Shown: positions 44,482 to 53,858, numbered from the stretch's first letter. The stretch: DNA of 64,000 bases from Marinobacter denitrificans (GCF_008795955.1 NZ_VMHN01000004.1:218035-282034); one strand, 5' to 3'. Notes: a model not told the origin generated them from the letters alone. Translations and numbers: made by a program.

Positions 44482-44962
44482 GAAGATCTGCTTCTTTGGC
44501 CGCCACTGTCGGGAGCAACAACTGAACCTGACCGCTGGCGATCGGTTTGCGCTTATCGCCCTGCCAGCAGGTCACCCGGACCAGGCTGCTCCGCCTGCCT
44601 TGTCGAACAATTTCGGCGCTGGCGAACGTCGATCGGGCCTGCGCGGAACGGAGGTAGTTAATGTGGCTGTCGAGAATGCGTGGGCAACGTTTGTCGGTAT
44701 CCTGGCTTTGCGCAGCGACCCGCGCGGTGAGTTCGATCAGGGCGCCAAGCACGCCGCCATGGAGGGCGGGTAGCATAAAGTTGCCAATGAGCGCTTCACG
44801 ACACGGCATATGAACCACTAGACCTACATCGTCGCGTTGAACCTCAAGCCCAAGGTGCCGTGCGTAGGGAATGCGCTCCAGCAGAGCCTGCCAGTCGGAA
44901 CATTCTTTCCCGCTTTCGGTAGGGCCTGAGATGGGTTGTGCCGAATCGCCAGTCGTGCTCAT
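44471..44962 (-). CDS. Hotdog-fold thioesterase (PaaI/YiiD-like), second copy
   Basis: 163 residues. The hotdog core is visible: LPALHGGVLGALIELTARVAA (central helix with the catalytic acidic position), RILDSHINYLRSAQARSTFASAEIVRQGRRSSLVRVTCWQ (beta strands). It hydrolyses acyl-CoA or a related thioester. Both ends overlap neighbouring genes. Confidence 0.85.
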   Translation of the reverse strand: MSTTGDSAQPISGPTESGKECSDWQALLERIPYARHLGLEVQRDDVGLVVHMPCREALIGNFMLPALHGGVLGALIELTARVAAQSQDTDKRCPRILDSHINYLRSAQARSTFASAEIVRQGRRSSLVRVTCWQGDKRKPIASGQVQLLLPTVAAKEADLHEQ

Positions 44963-45444
44963 GCGCCCTCCTTTTTTCGTCCACCGGCCTGGAATCGCTG
45001 GCCCTGGGTGTTGCGCATGAAGGTGGCGTTTGCCGTCGCTAACAGTGCACTATCGCTCTCGCTGAGGATGTCGCAATGGATGAACGCGACCTCGTCCGTT
45101 AAATGACGACAGGTGGCCACCGCCAAGAGGGCACGGTCGCCGATGGCGGGCCGCAGATAATCCATGCGCAGATCCAGCGTGGCAATGGGCATCAACTCCA
45201 GGGCCCCCGCGAATACCGCCAAGCCTCCGGCGGAGTCGGCCAGCGAGTAGAGCACGCTGGTGCAGATTTCTTTTGTATCCTCTTCGGCGAACATCCACGG
45301 CTGTGGGGTCAGGCGCATGCAGACCTGGTTTCCGTTCACAGAGACAACCTGCATACCCAGATCCCTGCCGTGGGGAACCTGTTCGGTGAACTGCCACGCC
45401 GTCGTCACAGCGTCACTGTGCTGAGCTCTGTTCGACTCCGTCAT
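44959..45444 (-). CDS. Hotdog-fold thioesterase (PaaI-like), first gene of operon
   Basis: 161 residues: TSVLYSLADSAGGLAVFAGALELMPIATLDLRMDYLRPAIGDRALLAVATCRHL is the PaaI-type hotdog helix and sheet. It starts 112 bp from a perfect palindrome and a divergent TetR regulator. Two thioesterases, a hydrolase and an RND pump suggest release and export of acyl compounds, an inference. Confidence 0.85.
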   Translation of the reverse strand: MTESNRAQHSDAVTTAWQFTEQVPHGRDLGMQVVSVNGNQVCMRLTPQPWMFAEEDTKEICTSVLYSLADSAGGLAVFAGALELMPIATLDLRMDYLRPAIGDRALLAVATCRHLTDEVAFIHCDILSESDSALLATANATFMRNTQGQRFQAGGRKKEGA

Positions 45445-45556
45445 CAGATCTGCCCACCCCGGTTTGCATTTCGCACAGGGGCGGAAGTGGCGGGAAACAG
45501 CTGATTGTCATATGTCATTGCCATGTCAGTTTCTTCCGAATAACATTGTTGCTGGA

Positions 45557-45580
45557 TTTTGGTTGGTTAACCAACCAAAA
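45557..45580. promoter_or_regulatory. Perfect 24-bp palindrome between thioesterase operon and tetR
   Basis: TTTTGGTTGGTT followed directly by its exact reverse complement. It lies in the divergent intergenic region (45445-45702), 113 bp before the thioesterase operon and 122 bp before the TetR gene. The size and symmetry fit a TetR dimer-pair operator controlling both directions. Confidence 0.85.
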
Positions 45581-45702
45581 GTCAAGAATCTGTTGAGGCA
45601 AATGGCACGCCACCCGTGCAATGGCGTACGATCAGTGTAACAAGTCAGGTGGTGGCCGCTCTGATGAATAACGAACTGGCTTGCTGAGGAGATACTTAAG
45701 CG

Positions 45703-46317
45703 ATGGTTAACAGACAGATGGCTCCTCCAAGCAAACTGGGCGACCAGGGCGACGTTTTGTCTAACGCAGCCAGGCTTTTTCGTGAGAAAGGCTTTGAAAG
45801 GACGTCGCTCAAGGAGATTGCCGAGGCCTGCAATATGCTGCCCGGAAGTCTGTATTATCGTTACAACAGCAAGGAAGCGCTGCTTGTCGAGCTGATGCGC
45901 CGGGGGGTGGACCTGGTTACCGCAGAGGTCGAGTCGGCTTACGCCAGTTCGGATGACCCGGTTGAGCGTTTACGTCTTTGTATCAACGCGCATCTGCGAG
46001 CCCTGTTGGTCGATTCGGACGCGGTTTACGTGCTGCTGTTTGAATGGCGGGCGCTGGGCCCGGAGGCTCGCGAGGAAATCATCGAACTGCGTGACCAGTA
46101 CGAGTCCCTGTGGGCCGGTATCCTCGAAACAATGATTGCGCAGGGCGTGGTCCGCAAGAATATTGATGGCCGCCTGCTTCGCCTGATCGGCCTTGGGGCG
46201 CTCAACTGGGTTGCAACCTGGTTCGACCCGAACGGGGCTCATTCACTCGACACCATTGGCGACTTGATCTGGCAGATCGCTATGGACGGTGTGATCAATA
46301 AAGGGGGGCAGGCATAG
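45703..46317 (+). CDS. TetR/AcrR-family repressor
   Basis: 204 residues. HTH: FREKGFERTSLKEIAEACNMLPGSLYYRYNSKEALLVELM. The C-terminal domain resembles TetR_C acyl-CoA/fatty-acid sensors in size but the ligand is unknown. RBS GAGGAG lies 13 nt before the ATG. Divergent from the thioesterase/RND operon and probably its repressor through the 24-bp palindrome. Confidence 0.9.
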   Translation: MVNRQMAPPSKLGDQGDVLSNAARLFREKGFERTSLKEIAEACNMLPGSLYYRYNSKEALLVELMRRGVDLVTAEVESAYASSDDPVERLRLCINAHLRALLVDSDAVYVLLFEWRALGPEAREEIIELRDQYESLWAGILETMIAQGVVRKNIDGRLLRLIGLGALNWVATWFDPNGAHSLDTIGDLIWQIAMDGVINKGGQA

Positions 46318-46362
46318 GTTCTGGCTTCACAAACGCAAGCAAGTAGCCTCTGTTTATGATCG

Positions 46363-47430
46363 CTAATCATGCGGATGCACGGTTTGTGATCTGACATTTT
46401 GCCTGAACTGCTCAGGCGACTGGTCAAACCAGCGCTTGAAGGCGCGTCTGAAATTGGCACTGTCGTGATAGTTCATCAACGCGGCAATGGCCTCGATTGA
46501 CAGCTGGCTGTCACGCAAGTAGGTCGCTGTCTGCTGGGACAGAATCTCGTCGCGAACTTTCCGAAAACCGCTGCGTTCCTGTTTGAGTTTGCGTGCCAGG
46601 GTGCGTTTGCTCATGAACAACGAGGCTGCTGCTTCGTCTTCACTGAGCGTTCCGGGCGGTCGGGACAACATCATCATCTTCAGCTGGGTCTGATAGCTCG
46701 GTTTATCCGACTGAAGTTGCGCAAGCATCGATTCACACTGTTGCAAGGCCAGACGATAGTTTTCGTGATTGGCGGAGGCATTCGGTTCCTGACACAACGA
46801 CATCGGCAACGTAAGTTTTAACTGGTCGCAATCAAAGCGAATCTGCCCGGGCAAAAAATCGGCATACATTGCCTGATACGGGGGTTCAGGATGAGCGAAG
46901 CATATTTCAGCCTCATGCAAAGGGCGACCAATTATAAACTCGCCAAATTCAAAAAGGGCCTTAACCATCGCATCCGACAGGCACCGCTGTATGTCATCGT
47001 CCAGCGACTCCTGGTAGTCCAGAATACATTCCAGGCGCTCGTTGACTTGCCGCAAATGCAGTTGGATGAAGCTCGCGCGCGTGGGCAGAAAAGTATGAAT
47101 CGCTTGCAGCGCAGTGAGAAAGTCGGGGCTGCTGTAGGCCACGAATCCCATCGCACCATGGGTTGCCGGGGTCAGTCGCTTGCCTAGCCATAACCCTAAT
47201 TCCGGCTGGCCGGACAAATCCAGTGCGTTGCGCAGAATCCGCACCTGCTGCGCTGCGGTAAGCAGGCTTTCCTCGCTCAGGAATTGCGTCACACCAAGCC
47301 CGGTGCCGAGCAGCAGACGTGGCAGTTGTTTGGCTGTTAAATCGAGCTCACGTGCAATGAGCCGTGAGTAATTCGATGGAATACCGGGACCGGATTTTTG
47401 CAAATCACCCGTCTTCTGCGTCGTCATCAT
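46363..47430 (-). CDS. AraC-family regulator of the CYP153 operon
   Basis: 355 residues. N-terminal arabinose-binding-like domain of the OruR/ArgR type (ARELDLTAKQLPRLLLGTGL...YSSPDFLTALQAIHTFLPTRASFIQL) and a C-terminal double HTH (SEDEAAASLFMSKRTLARKLKQE and QLSIEAIAALMNYHDSANFRRAFKRWFDQSPEQFRQNVR). It diverges from the ferredoxin-P450 operon, as AraC regulators do in Alcanivorax and Marinobacter CYP153 loci, where they respond to alkanes or their products. Confidence 0.9.
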   Translation of the reverse strand: MMTTQKTGDLQKSGPGIPSNYSRLIARELDLTAKQLPRLLLGTGLGVTQFLSEESLLTAAQQVRILRNALDLSGQPELGLWLGKRLTPATHGAMGFVAYSSPDFLTALQAIHTFLPTRASFIQLHLRQVNERLECILDYQESLDDDIQRCLSDAMVKALFEFGEFIIGRPLHEAEICFAHPEPPYQAMYADFLPGQIRFDCDQLKLTLPMSLCQEPNASANHENYRLALQQCESMLAQLQSDKPSYQTQLKMMMLSRPPGTLSEDEAAASLFMSKRTLARKLKQERSGFRKVRDEILSQQTATYLRDSQLSIEAIAALMNYHDSANFRRAFKRWFDQSPEQFRQNVRSQTVHPHD

Positions 47431-47447
47431 CGATCTTCCCCGTCCTA

Positions 47448-47498
47448 AATGATCGTCATTTTGTCTTTAAATGACCTCAGCTTGTCAAGAAATGACCT
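47448..47498 (+). promoter_or_regulatory. Three helically phased direct repeats (AraC sites)
   Basis: AAATGATCG at 47448, AAATGACCT at 47469 and AAATGACCT at 47490: starts exactly 21 bp apart, two turns of DNA, on one face. They begin 17 bp after the araC start and end 61 bp before the ferredoxin gene. AraC proteins bind direct repeats of this spacing, so they are likely the activator's sites for the P450 operon. Confidence 0.75.
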
Positions 47499-47559
47499 GA
47501 CAGGAGTGTCGTCAGACAGACAATATCTATTACTGAACACTACTGGCAGGAGAACAATA

Positions 47560-47880
47560 ATGGGCAAGATTACTTTTATAGAACATGATCAAACTGAACA
47601 TGTTGCTGAATTCAAAGCTGGTTCCTCGGTAATGCAAATCGCCGTTGACAATCTGATTCCCGGTATTGACGGGGATTGTGGGGGAGAGTGTGCCTGTGGT
47701 ACCTGCCACGTGATCGTCTCGGACGATTGGTTCAGAAAGACAGGTACGCCTGGTGGTGAGGAAGAGCAAATGCTGTCAATGACCCCGGAGCGGGCAAGCA
47801 CTTCGCGCCTGGGCTGCCAGGTGGTCATTACTGATGAAATGGACGGCATGACCGTGCATTTACCCGAGTTCCAGATGTGA
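47560..47880 (+). CDS. 2Fe-2S ferredoxin of CYP153
   Basis: 106 residues. Cys ligands at 40, 46, 49 and 86 (GDCGGECACGTCH and RLGCQVV), the C-x5-C-x2-C...C pattern of adrenodoxin/putidaredoxin-type ferredoxins. It passes electrons from the FAD reductase at 51051 to the P450. Start ATG 47560 follows CAGGAG; the frame is open upstream but without a ribosome binding site. Confidence 0.95.
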   Translation: MGKITFIEHDQTEHVAEFKAGSSVMQIAVDNLIPGIDGDCGGECACGTCHVIVSDDWFRKTGTPGGEEEQMLSMTPERASTSRLGCQVVITDEMDGMTVHLPEFQM

Positions 47881-47894
47881 ACATAGGAGGACGC

Positions 47895-49307
47895 ATGCCA
47901 ACACTGTCCAAAACATTTGACGACATTCAGTCCCGAGTGATTAATGCTACCTCCAGGGTGGTGCCGATGCACAGGCAGATCCAGGGGCTGAAACTGTTAA
48001 TGGGCGCCAAGAAGAAGGCCTTCGGCCCACGCCGGCCCGTGCCCGAATTTGTTGAATCAGCCATCCCGGACGTTAACACGCTGGCCCTTGAGGACATCGA
48101 TGTCAGCAATCCGTTTTTATATCGGCAGGATCAGTGGCGCGCCTATTTCAAACGGTTGCGTGATGAGGCTCCGGTCCATTACCAGAAGAACAGCCCCTTC
48201 GGCCCCTTCTGGTCGGTGACTCGCTTTGAAGACATCATGTTCGTGGATAAGAGTCACGACCTGTTTTCCGCCGAGCCGCAAATCATTCTGGGTGACCCTC
48301 CAGAGGGGCTGTCGGTGGAAATGTTCATAGCCATGGATCCGCCAAAACACGATGTGCAGCGCAGCTCGGTTCAAGGCGTGGTGGCACCAAAGAACCTGAA
48401 GGAAATGGAGGAGCTGATCCGATCGCGTACCGGCGATGTGCTTGACAGCCTGCCTCTGGGCCAGCCCTTCAACTGGGTGCCCACTGTATCGAAGGAACTC
48501 ACCGGTCGCATGCTCGCAACCCTTCTGGATTTTCCTTACGAGGAACGTCACAAGCTGGTTGAGTGGTCGGATCGGATGGCCGGGGCAGCATCGGCAACCG
48601 GCGGCGAGTATGCCGATGAAGAGATCATGTTTGACGACGCGGCTGACATGGCCTGGTCCTTCTCCAGGCTCTGGAGGGATAAGGAAGCGCGCCGCGCGGC
48701 GGGCGAAGAGCCCGGTTTCGATTTGATCAGCCTGCTACAGAGCAACGACGACACCAAAGATCTGATCAATCGCCCGATGGAGTTTATCGGCAATCTGACG
48801 CTGCTTATCGTTGGCGGCAATGATACCACTCGCAACTCAATGAGTGGTGGCCTGGTGGCCATGAACGAATTCCCAAAGGAGCTCGAAAAACTGAAGGCAA
48901 AACCGGAACTGATTCCGAACATGGTGTCGGAAATCATCCGCTGGCAAACGCCGCTGGCCTATATGCGCCGAGTCGCCAAGCAAGATGTTGAGCTGGGCGG
49001 CCAGACCATCAAAAAGGGCGATCGCGTTGTGATGTGGTACGCCTCGGGCAACCGTGACGAGCGCAAGTTCGAAGACCCCGATCACTTCATTATCGATCGC
49101 AAGGACGCACGAAACCATATGTCATTTGGCTACGGTGTTCACCGTTGCATGGGCAACCGCCTGGCCGAATTGCAACTGCGTATCCTATGGGAAGAGATTC
49201 TCAAACGCTTTGACAAGATCGAAGTCGTCGGCGAGCCGGAGCGCGTGCAGTCCAACTTCGTGCGGGGCTATTCGGAGCTGATGGTCCAGCTGACACCAAA
49301 AAGTTAA
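47895..49307 (+). CDS. Cytochrome P450 CYP153, alkane omega-hydroxylase
   Basis: 470 residues from ATG 47895 (AGGAGG 7 nt upstream). I-helix IVGGNDTTRNSMSGG, ExxR in VSEIIRWQTPLAYMRR, and heme-binding loop HMSFGYGVHRCMGNRLAELQL with the Cys ligand near residue 418. The N-terminal 60 residues precede NPFLYRQDQWRAYFKRLRDEAPVHY. The overall pattern and the operon are those of CYP153A, which hydroxylates medium-chain alkanes at the terminal carbon. Confidence 0.94.
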   Translation: MPTLSKTFDDIQSRVINATSRVVPMHRQIQGLKLLMGAKKKAFGPRRPVPEFVESAIPDVNTLALEDIDVSNPFLYRQDQWRAYFKRLRDEAPVHYQKNSPFGPFWSVTRFEDIMFVDKSHDLFSAEPQIILGDPPEGLSVEMFIAMDPPKHDVQRSSVQGVVAPKNLKEMEELIRSRTGDVLDSLPLGQPFNWVPTVSKELTGRMLATLLDFPYEERHKLVEWSDRMAGAASATGGEYADEEIMFDDAADMAWSFSRLWRDKEARRAAGEEPGFDLISLLQSNDDTKDLINRPMEFIGNLTLLIVGGNDTTRNSMSGGLVAMNEFPKELEKLKAKPELIPNMVSEIIRWQTPLAYMRRVAKQDVELGGQTIKKGDRVVMWYASGNRDERKFEDPDHFIIDRKDARNHMSFGYGVHRCMGNRLAELQLRILWEEILKRFDKIEVVGEPERVQSNFVRGYSELMVQLTPKS

Positions 49308-50962
49308 TGAACAGGCTAACCAGGATGACGACCGAACAATTTGACTATGTCGTGGTTGGCGCGGGCTCGGCCGGATGTGCTGTCGCCAGCCGCCTGTCGG
49401 AGAGCGGTCGCCATTCTGTGCTGCTGCTTGAAGCCGGTCCGGAGAGCCGCCGCAACCCTTTCGTGAACATGCCGCTGGGTTTCCTGCAGCTAATGTTCAG
49501 CCGCCGCTACAACTGGCAGTTCAATACCGAACCGCAGCGTCACATGCACGACCGGGCGCTTTTTCAGCCGCGGGGCAAGATGCTTGGCGGTTCCAGCGGC
49601 ATGAACGCGCAGGTCTATATTCGCGGGCATGCCCGGGACTACGACGAGTGGGCACGGCTGGGGTGCAAAGGGTGGTCATACGCCGAGGTGTTGCCCTACT
49701 TCCGCCGATCGGAACATTTCGAGCCCAAACTTACGCCGAATGAGGCAGAATTTCATGGTCAGGGTGGTCCGCTGAACGTTGCCGAGCGCCGCTATACCAA
49801 TCCGCTGAGCACGGCGTTTGTCGAGGCGGCGACCCAGGCAAAGTACCGGCTCAATACAGATTTCAACGGCAGTGAGCAGGAGGGCGTGGGCTTCTACTAC
49901 GCCTACCAGAAAGACGGCACACGCTGTAGCAACGCGCGGGCCTATCTCGAACCCGCCACGGCGCGTTCCAACCTGACGGTTTGCAGCGGCGCGTATGTCA
50001 CCCGGGTGCTACTCGAAGACACCCGCGCCACCGGTGTCGAATACCGCGATACAAAGGGGCTGACGCAGGTTCGTGCCGGGCGCGAAGTTGTGCTCTGCGG
50101 CGGCGCGTTCAACTCGCCGCAACTGCTGATGCTGTCCGGGATCGGTCCGCGGGAGGAGCTGTCCCGGCATGGCATAGAACTGCGCCATGCGTTGGAGGGC
50201 GTCGGGCAGAATCTCCAGGATCATATCGACGTGTTCGTGCGCGTCAGCGCCCGCAGCCGCCAAAGCATCTCGATGCATCCGAGCTACTGGCTCAAGGGGC
50301 TGTGGGGCGCTTTGACGTATCTGAGCGGTCGGCGGGGCGTGCTGTCGAGCAACGGCGCCGAGGCCGGCGGGTTCATCCGCTCCCGGCCCGAGGAGCCGGT
50401 ACCCGACCTGCAGCTGCACTTCGCGCCAATGCTGTACGACGATCACGGGCGAGACCTGAAGACCGCGATGAGCGGTTATGGCTACGCGGTGATGATCTAC
50501 GGGCTTAGGCCGTCGTCGCGCGGGCGCGTCGGTCTGCACAGTGCCGACCCGTTTGCCGCGCCGCTGATCGACCCCAACTACATGGCCGAGTCCGCCGATG
50601 TCGAGCGACTGGTGCGCGGTGTCCACCTGGTGCGCAAGATCCTGGCGCAGGCGGCGTTTGCCCCGCACCACGAGGTTGAGGTCTTGCCCGGGCCGGCGCT
50701 GCAGAATGACGACGATCTCGCCGCATGGGTACGGCGCAGCGGTGAATCAGCGTACCACCCGGTTGGCACCTGCAAGATGGGTGTTGATCCGATGGCGGTG
50801 GTCGATCCGCGCCTGCGCGTGCATGGCCTGCAATGCCTGCGGGTGGTCGATGCCTCCATCATGCCGACGCTGGTCGGCGGAAACACCAATCAGCCGGCAA
50901 CCATGATCGGCGAGAAAGGTGCCGCGATGATACTTGAGGATGCCGGGGAGATGGTCGGCTGA
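49307..50962 (+). CDS. GMC-family alcohol dehydrogenase (AlkJ paralogue of CYP153 operon)
   Basis: 551 residues. FAD Rossmann [20 protein letters not shown] signature PRGKMLGGSSGMNAQVYIRGHARDYDEW, second signature [20 protein letters not shown], and the active His/Asn near YHPVGTCKMG and VGGNTNQP. It oxidises the 1-alkanol from the P450 to aldehyde, passing electrons to quinone. The ATG shares one base with the P450 stop; ATG 49325 is an alternative. Confidence 0.92.
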   Translation: MNRLTRMTTEQFDYVVVGAGSAGCAVASRLSESGRHSVLLLEAGPESRRNPFVNMPLGFLQLMFSRRYNWQFNTEPQRHMHDRALFQPRGKMLGGSSGMNAQVYIRGHARDYDEWARLGCKGWSYAEVLPYFRRSEHFEPKLTPNEAEFHGQGGPLNVAERRYTNPLSTAFVEAATQAKYRLNTDFNGSEQEGVGFYYAYQKDGTRCSNARAYLEPATARSNLTVCSGAYVTRVLLEDTRATGVEYRDTKGLTQVRAGREVVLCGGAFNSPQLLMLSGIGPREELSRHGIELRHALEGVGQNLQDHIDVFVRVSARSRQSISMHPSYWLKGLWGALTYLSGRRGVLSSNGAEAGGFIRSRPEEPVPDLQLHFAPMLYDDHGRDLKTAMSGYGYAVMIYGLRPSSRGRVGLHSADPFAAPLIDPNYMAESADVERLVRGVHLVRKILAQAAFAPHHEVEVLPGPALQNDDDLAAWVRRSGESAYHPVGTCKMGVDPMAVVDPRLRVHGLQCLRVVDASIMPTLVGGNTNQPATMIGEKGAAMILEDAGEMVG

Positions 50963-51050
50963 GCTCCGCGCGCGCGGGCGTCACAGGGCTCAGTTGGCAT
51001 CTGGACTTCTGATCAATCTGATTCCAAAGAACAGTAGAAAGAGACAGGCT

Positions 51051-52301
51051 ATGGCAAACCAACAGAAAGAGACGACAGTCATCGTTGGCGGCGGGCACGC
51101 AGCAGGTGCGCTCCTGACAACCTTGCTGCAAAAGAAATATCAACATGAGGTGGTCCTGGTGGGCGAAGAGCCACATCCACCCTATCAGCGGCCGCCCCTG
51201 TCCAAGAACTACCTGGCAGGCGAGGTGGATCAGGAGTCGCTGTACCTCAAGCCGCGCTCGGTGTACGAGAACGCCGGCCATCAGTTGCGGCTCGGTGTAC
51301 GTGCCGAACAAATTGATCGGGACAACAAGACCATCAGTTTGTCGGACCAGAGCACATTGAAATACGATCGACTGGTCCTGGCCACGGGGTCACACGTTCG
51401 ACGCCTGAACGCACCCGGGGCTGACTTGAAGGGCATTCATTACCTACATGACATAGCTGACTCGGATGCCCTGCGTGAACAACTGGTTCCGGGGAAACGC
51501 TTGGTCATCGTGGGTGGTGGTTACATTGGCCTTGAAGTGGCAGCCAGCGCTACCAAAAAAAGCGTTGATGTCACGGTACTGGAAGCGGCCGAGCGTCTTA
51601 TGCAGCGTGTAACAGGCCCGGAAATGTCGGAGTTTTTTTACACCAAACACAGTAACGCTGGCGTGGATCTACGCCTGAACACGGCGGTAACCGGTTTCGA
51701 AGCTAGCGATCAGGGGCATGTGGCTGGCGTGACATTGGCGAGCGGCGGCACTGTACCGGCCGACATCGTGCTCGTTTCAGTGGGTGTTGTGCCGGAAACC
51801 GCGCTGGCTGAGGCCGCCGGCCTGCCCTGTGATGACGGCATTATTGTTGACGAGTTTACCCGCACAGAAGATCCAGCCATCCTGGCGATCGGCGACTGTA
51901 CCCGCCACCGGAATCTTTTCTTCGAGAAGATGCAGCGCCTTGAATCTGTCGCCAACGCGGTTGATCAGGCCCGGACAGTGGCGGCAACCCTGATGGGCGA
52001 GAAGAAACCCTATAATAGCGCTCCATGGTTCTGGTCGAACCAGTATGACGTGCGTCTGCAGATGGTGGGGTTGTCGCAATATCATGATCAGCGTGTGCTG
52101 CGCGGAAGCCCGGAAGACAAGGGATTTGCGGTGTTCTATCTCCGCGATGGCTGTGTCATTGCTGTTGATGCGGTCAACCTGCCCATCGCTTTTATGGTCG
52201 GCAAGACCCTCGTTCAACAACGCAGGCAGGTCAATCCTGAAATGTTGAAGGATCCGGATATTGAACTGAAGTCCTTGGTGAGCGGTCAGTCCATAAATTG
52301 A
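51051..52301 (+). CDS. NAD(P)H-dependent ferredoxin/rubredoxin reductase
   Basis: 416 residues. FAD GxGxxG in VIVGGGHAAGALL, NAD-binding LVIVGGGYIGLEVAASA, and the family motif EDPAILAIGDCTRH. It belongs to the rubredoxin/putidaredoxin reductase family and provides electrons for the ferredoxin and, possibly, AlkG. Start at ATG 51051; earlier in-frame starts lack a ribosome binding site. Confidence 0.93.
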   Translation: MANQQKETTVIVGGGHAAGALLTTLLQKKYQHEVVLVGEEPHPPYQRPPLSKNYLAGEVDQESLYLKPRSVYENAGHQLRLGVRAEQIDRDNKTISLSDQSTLKYDRLVLATGSHVRRLNAPGADLKGIHYLHDIADSDALREQLVPGKRLVIVGGGYIGLEVAASATKKSVDVTVLEAAERLMQRVTGPEMSEFFYTKHSNAGVDLRLNTAVTGFEASDQGHVAGVTLASGGTVPADIVLVSVGVVPETALAEAAGLPCDDGIIVDEFTRTEDPAILAIGDCTRHRNLFFEKMQRLESVANAVDQARTVAATLMGEKKPYNSAPWFWSNQYDVRLQMVGLSQYHDQRVLRGSPEDKGFAVFYLRDGCVIAVDAVNLPIAFMVGKTLVQQRRQVNPEMLKDPDIELKSLVSGQSIN

Positions 52302-52587
52302 AATTGACGACCGAGTAGAGCTGTGCCCTTAGTTTGCCCAAAATTGCGAAAGCAATGCACAACTCATACGGCCTATGGATATCATATCCTACGACCGACA
52401 GCTTTCAGTGAGCGCAAAGGATGCGTGAGCCACAACCGGCGGAATTTCCCGTAGCCAGACACATTACTGTTGCTCTGGTAAACCGAGAGCACCATAGCGA
52501 ATGATATGGACTCCCCCTGCTCCCACGGCATCGATGTGCCACATTGAAGGTGTCTGACATCTTCAATCAAAAGCAGGAGGAGTCATC

Positions 52588-53613
52588 ATGAATGTTACAA
52601 CCATTGGCATCGATCTGGCGAAAACTGTGTTCAGTATTCATGGCACCGATCAACACGGCAAGGTCGTGGTTCGCAAACGACTGAACCGGCCCAAGCTGTT
52701 GCCTTATATCGCTCAGCTCCCACCCTGCCTGATTGGCATGGAAGCCTGCTCGGGTGCCCACCATTGGGCTCGGGAAATGACCAAACTCGGCCACGATGTC
52801 CGAATCATTGCACCCCGGTTTGTCGCGCCCTATCGCAAGAGCAGCAAGAACGACGACAACGATGCCGAGGCCATCTGTGAGGCAGTAGGTCGGCCGAATA
52901 TGCGGTTTGTTCCAATCAAGACCGAAGACCAGCAAGCCGTACTGTGCCTGCATCGTATTCGCCGTGGACTGACCAAAGAACGCACCGCGCAGATCAATCA
53001 GATTCGTGGGCTGCTGGCCGAGTTCGGACTGATCATTCCCCAGGGCCGTTACGCCGCACGGCGCCGGGTTCCCGAAATCCTGGAGGATGCCGAAAACGAC
53101 TTACCCATGCTCGCTCGCCGCTTAATCAACAACATCAACCAACGCATTCGACAGCTCGATGAAGAAATCCTGGCTTACGATCGGGAGGTCGAAGCGATGG
53201 CCCGGAGCGATGAGCAGGCCAAGCGCCTTATGGCCATACCGGGTATCGGACCACAGACCGCAACAGCCCTGCTGGCCAGTGCGCCTGACCCCAGACAGTT
53301 CAAAAGTGGGCGACACTTTGCCGCATGGTTGGGTCTGGTGCCCCGACAATACTCGACCGGTGGCAAGGTGCGACTTGGCCGAATCACCAAGCGCGGGGAC
53401 AAATACCTGCGAACGCTGCTGATCCATGGCACCCGGGCAGTGATTGCAAAATTACCGGATAAGAATGATCGACTCAGTGACTGGGCCAAAGACCTGGTGG
53501 AACGACGTGGATACAAGCGGGCCGCCGTTGCGATGGCGGCCAAGAACGCCCGGATTATATGGGCACTACTCATGAATCAAACCGAGTTTAAGACACAGCC
53601 TGTGGAGGGCTAA
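52588..53613 (+). CDS. IS110-family DEDD transposase
   Basis: 341 residues. RuvC-like N-terminus: GIDLAKTVFSIHGTD (first Asp), IGMEACSG (Glu), APRFVAPYRKSSKNDDNDAEAICEA (Asp pair); C-terminal Tnp_20 domain with MAIPGIGPQTATALLAS and HFAAWLGLVPRQYSTGGKVRLGRITKRGDKYLRTLLIHGTRAV (Ser nucleophile region). Complete frame, so the element may be active. Confidence 0.94.
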   Translation: MNVTTIGIDLAKTVFSIHGTDQHGKVVVRKRLNRPKLLPYIAQLPPCLIGMEACSGAHHWAREMTKLGHDVRIIAPRFVAPYRKSSKNDDNDAEAICEAVGRPNMRFVPIKTEDQQAVLCLHRIRRGLTKERTAQINQIRGLLAEFGLIIPQGRYAARRRVPEILEDAENDLPMLARRLINNINQRIRQLDEEILAYDREVEAMARSDEQAKRLMAIPGIGPQTATALLASAPDPRQFKSGRHFAAWLGLVPRQYSTGGKVRLGRITKRGDKYLRTLLIHGTRAVIAKLPDKNDRLSDWAKDLVERRGYKRAAVAMAAKNARIIWALLMNQTEFKTQPVEG

Positions 53614-53858
53614 AACCGAGCACCAACGACAGGCAGAACAAGCCTGCCAGAAGAGTCTTGCAACGGCAAGCGATGACGGAACGGTCAGACCGAGAGTGGG
53701 AGAACCTGTTTATTTCTGCGGCTCAGCGAAGCCGACTAACGAATAAGGTCCCCGCTCACACGCATCATCATCCTGGCCCGGGCAAAAACGCCCACAAAGA
53801 GGCCGAATGTAGAGCCGCAGTCTCAAACCGCTTCGGATTCAAATGGCGTTGCTTGACC
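53614..53858 (+). ncRNA. 3' non-coding part of IS110 element, possible guide (bridge/seek) RNA region
   Basis: 245 bp between the transposase stop and the right inverted repeat hold no supported gene. In IS1111-group elements the RNA that guides target choice is encoded in such a non-coding end. I see no definite fold by eye, so the call rests on position and family knowledge only. Confidence 0.4.

Noticed and set aside
49981..50671. Open frames of 175 and 220 codons inside the GMC dehydrogenase gene on both strands
   Set aside because: GC-rich coding sequence gives long spurious frames; composition is Arg/Ala-rich without motifs.
52302..52506. Small gene between the ferredoxin reductase and IS110
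   Set aside because: No frame with ribosome binding site or recognisable protein; left as unassigned spacer and IS flank.
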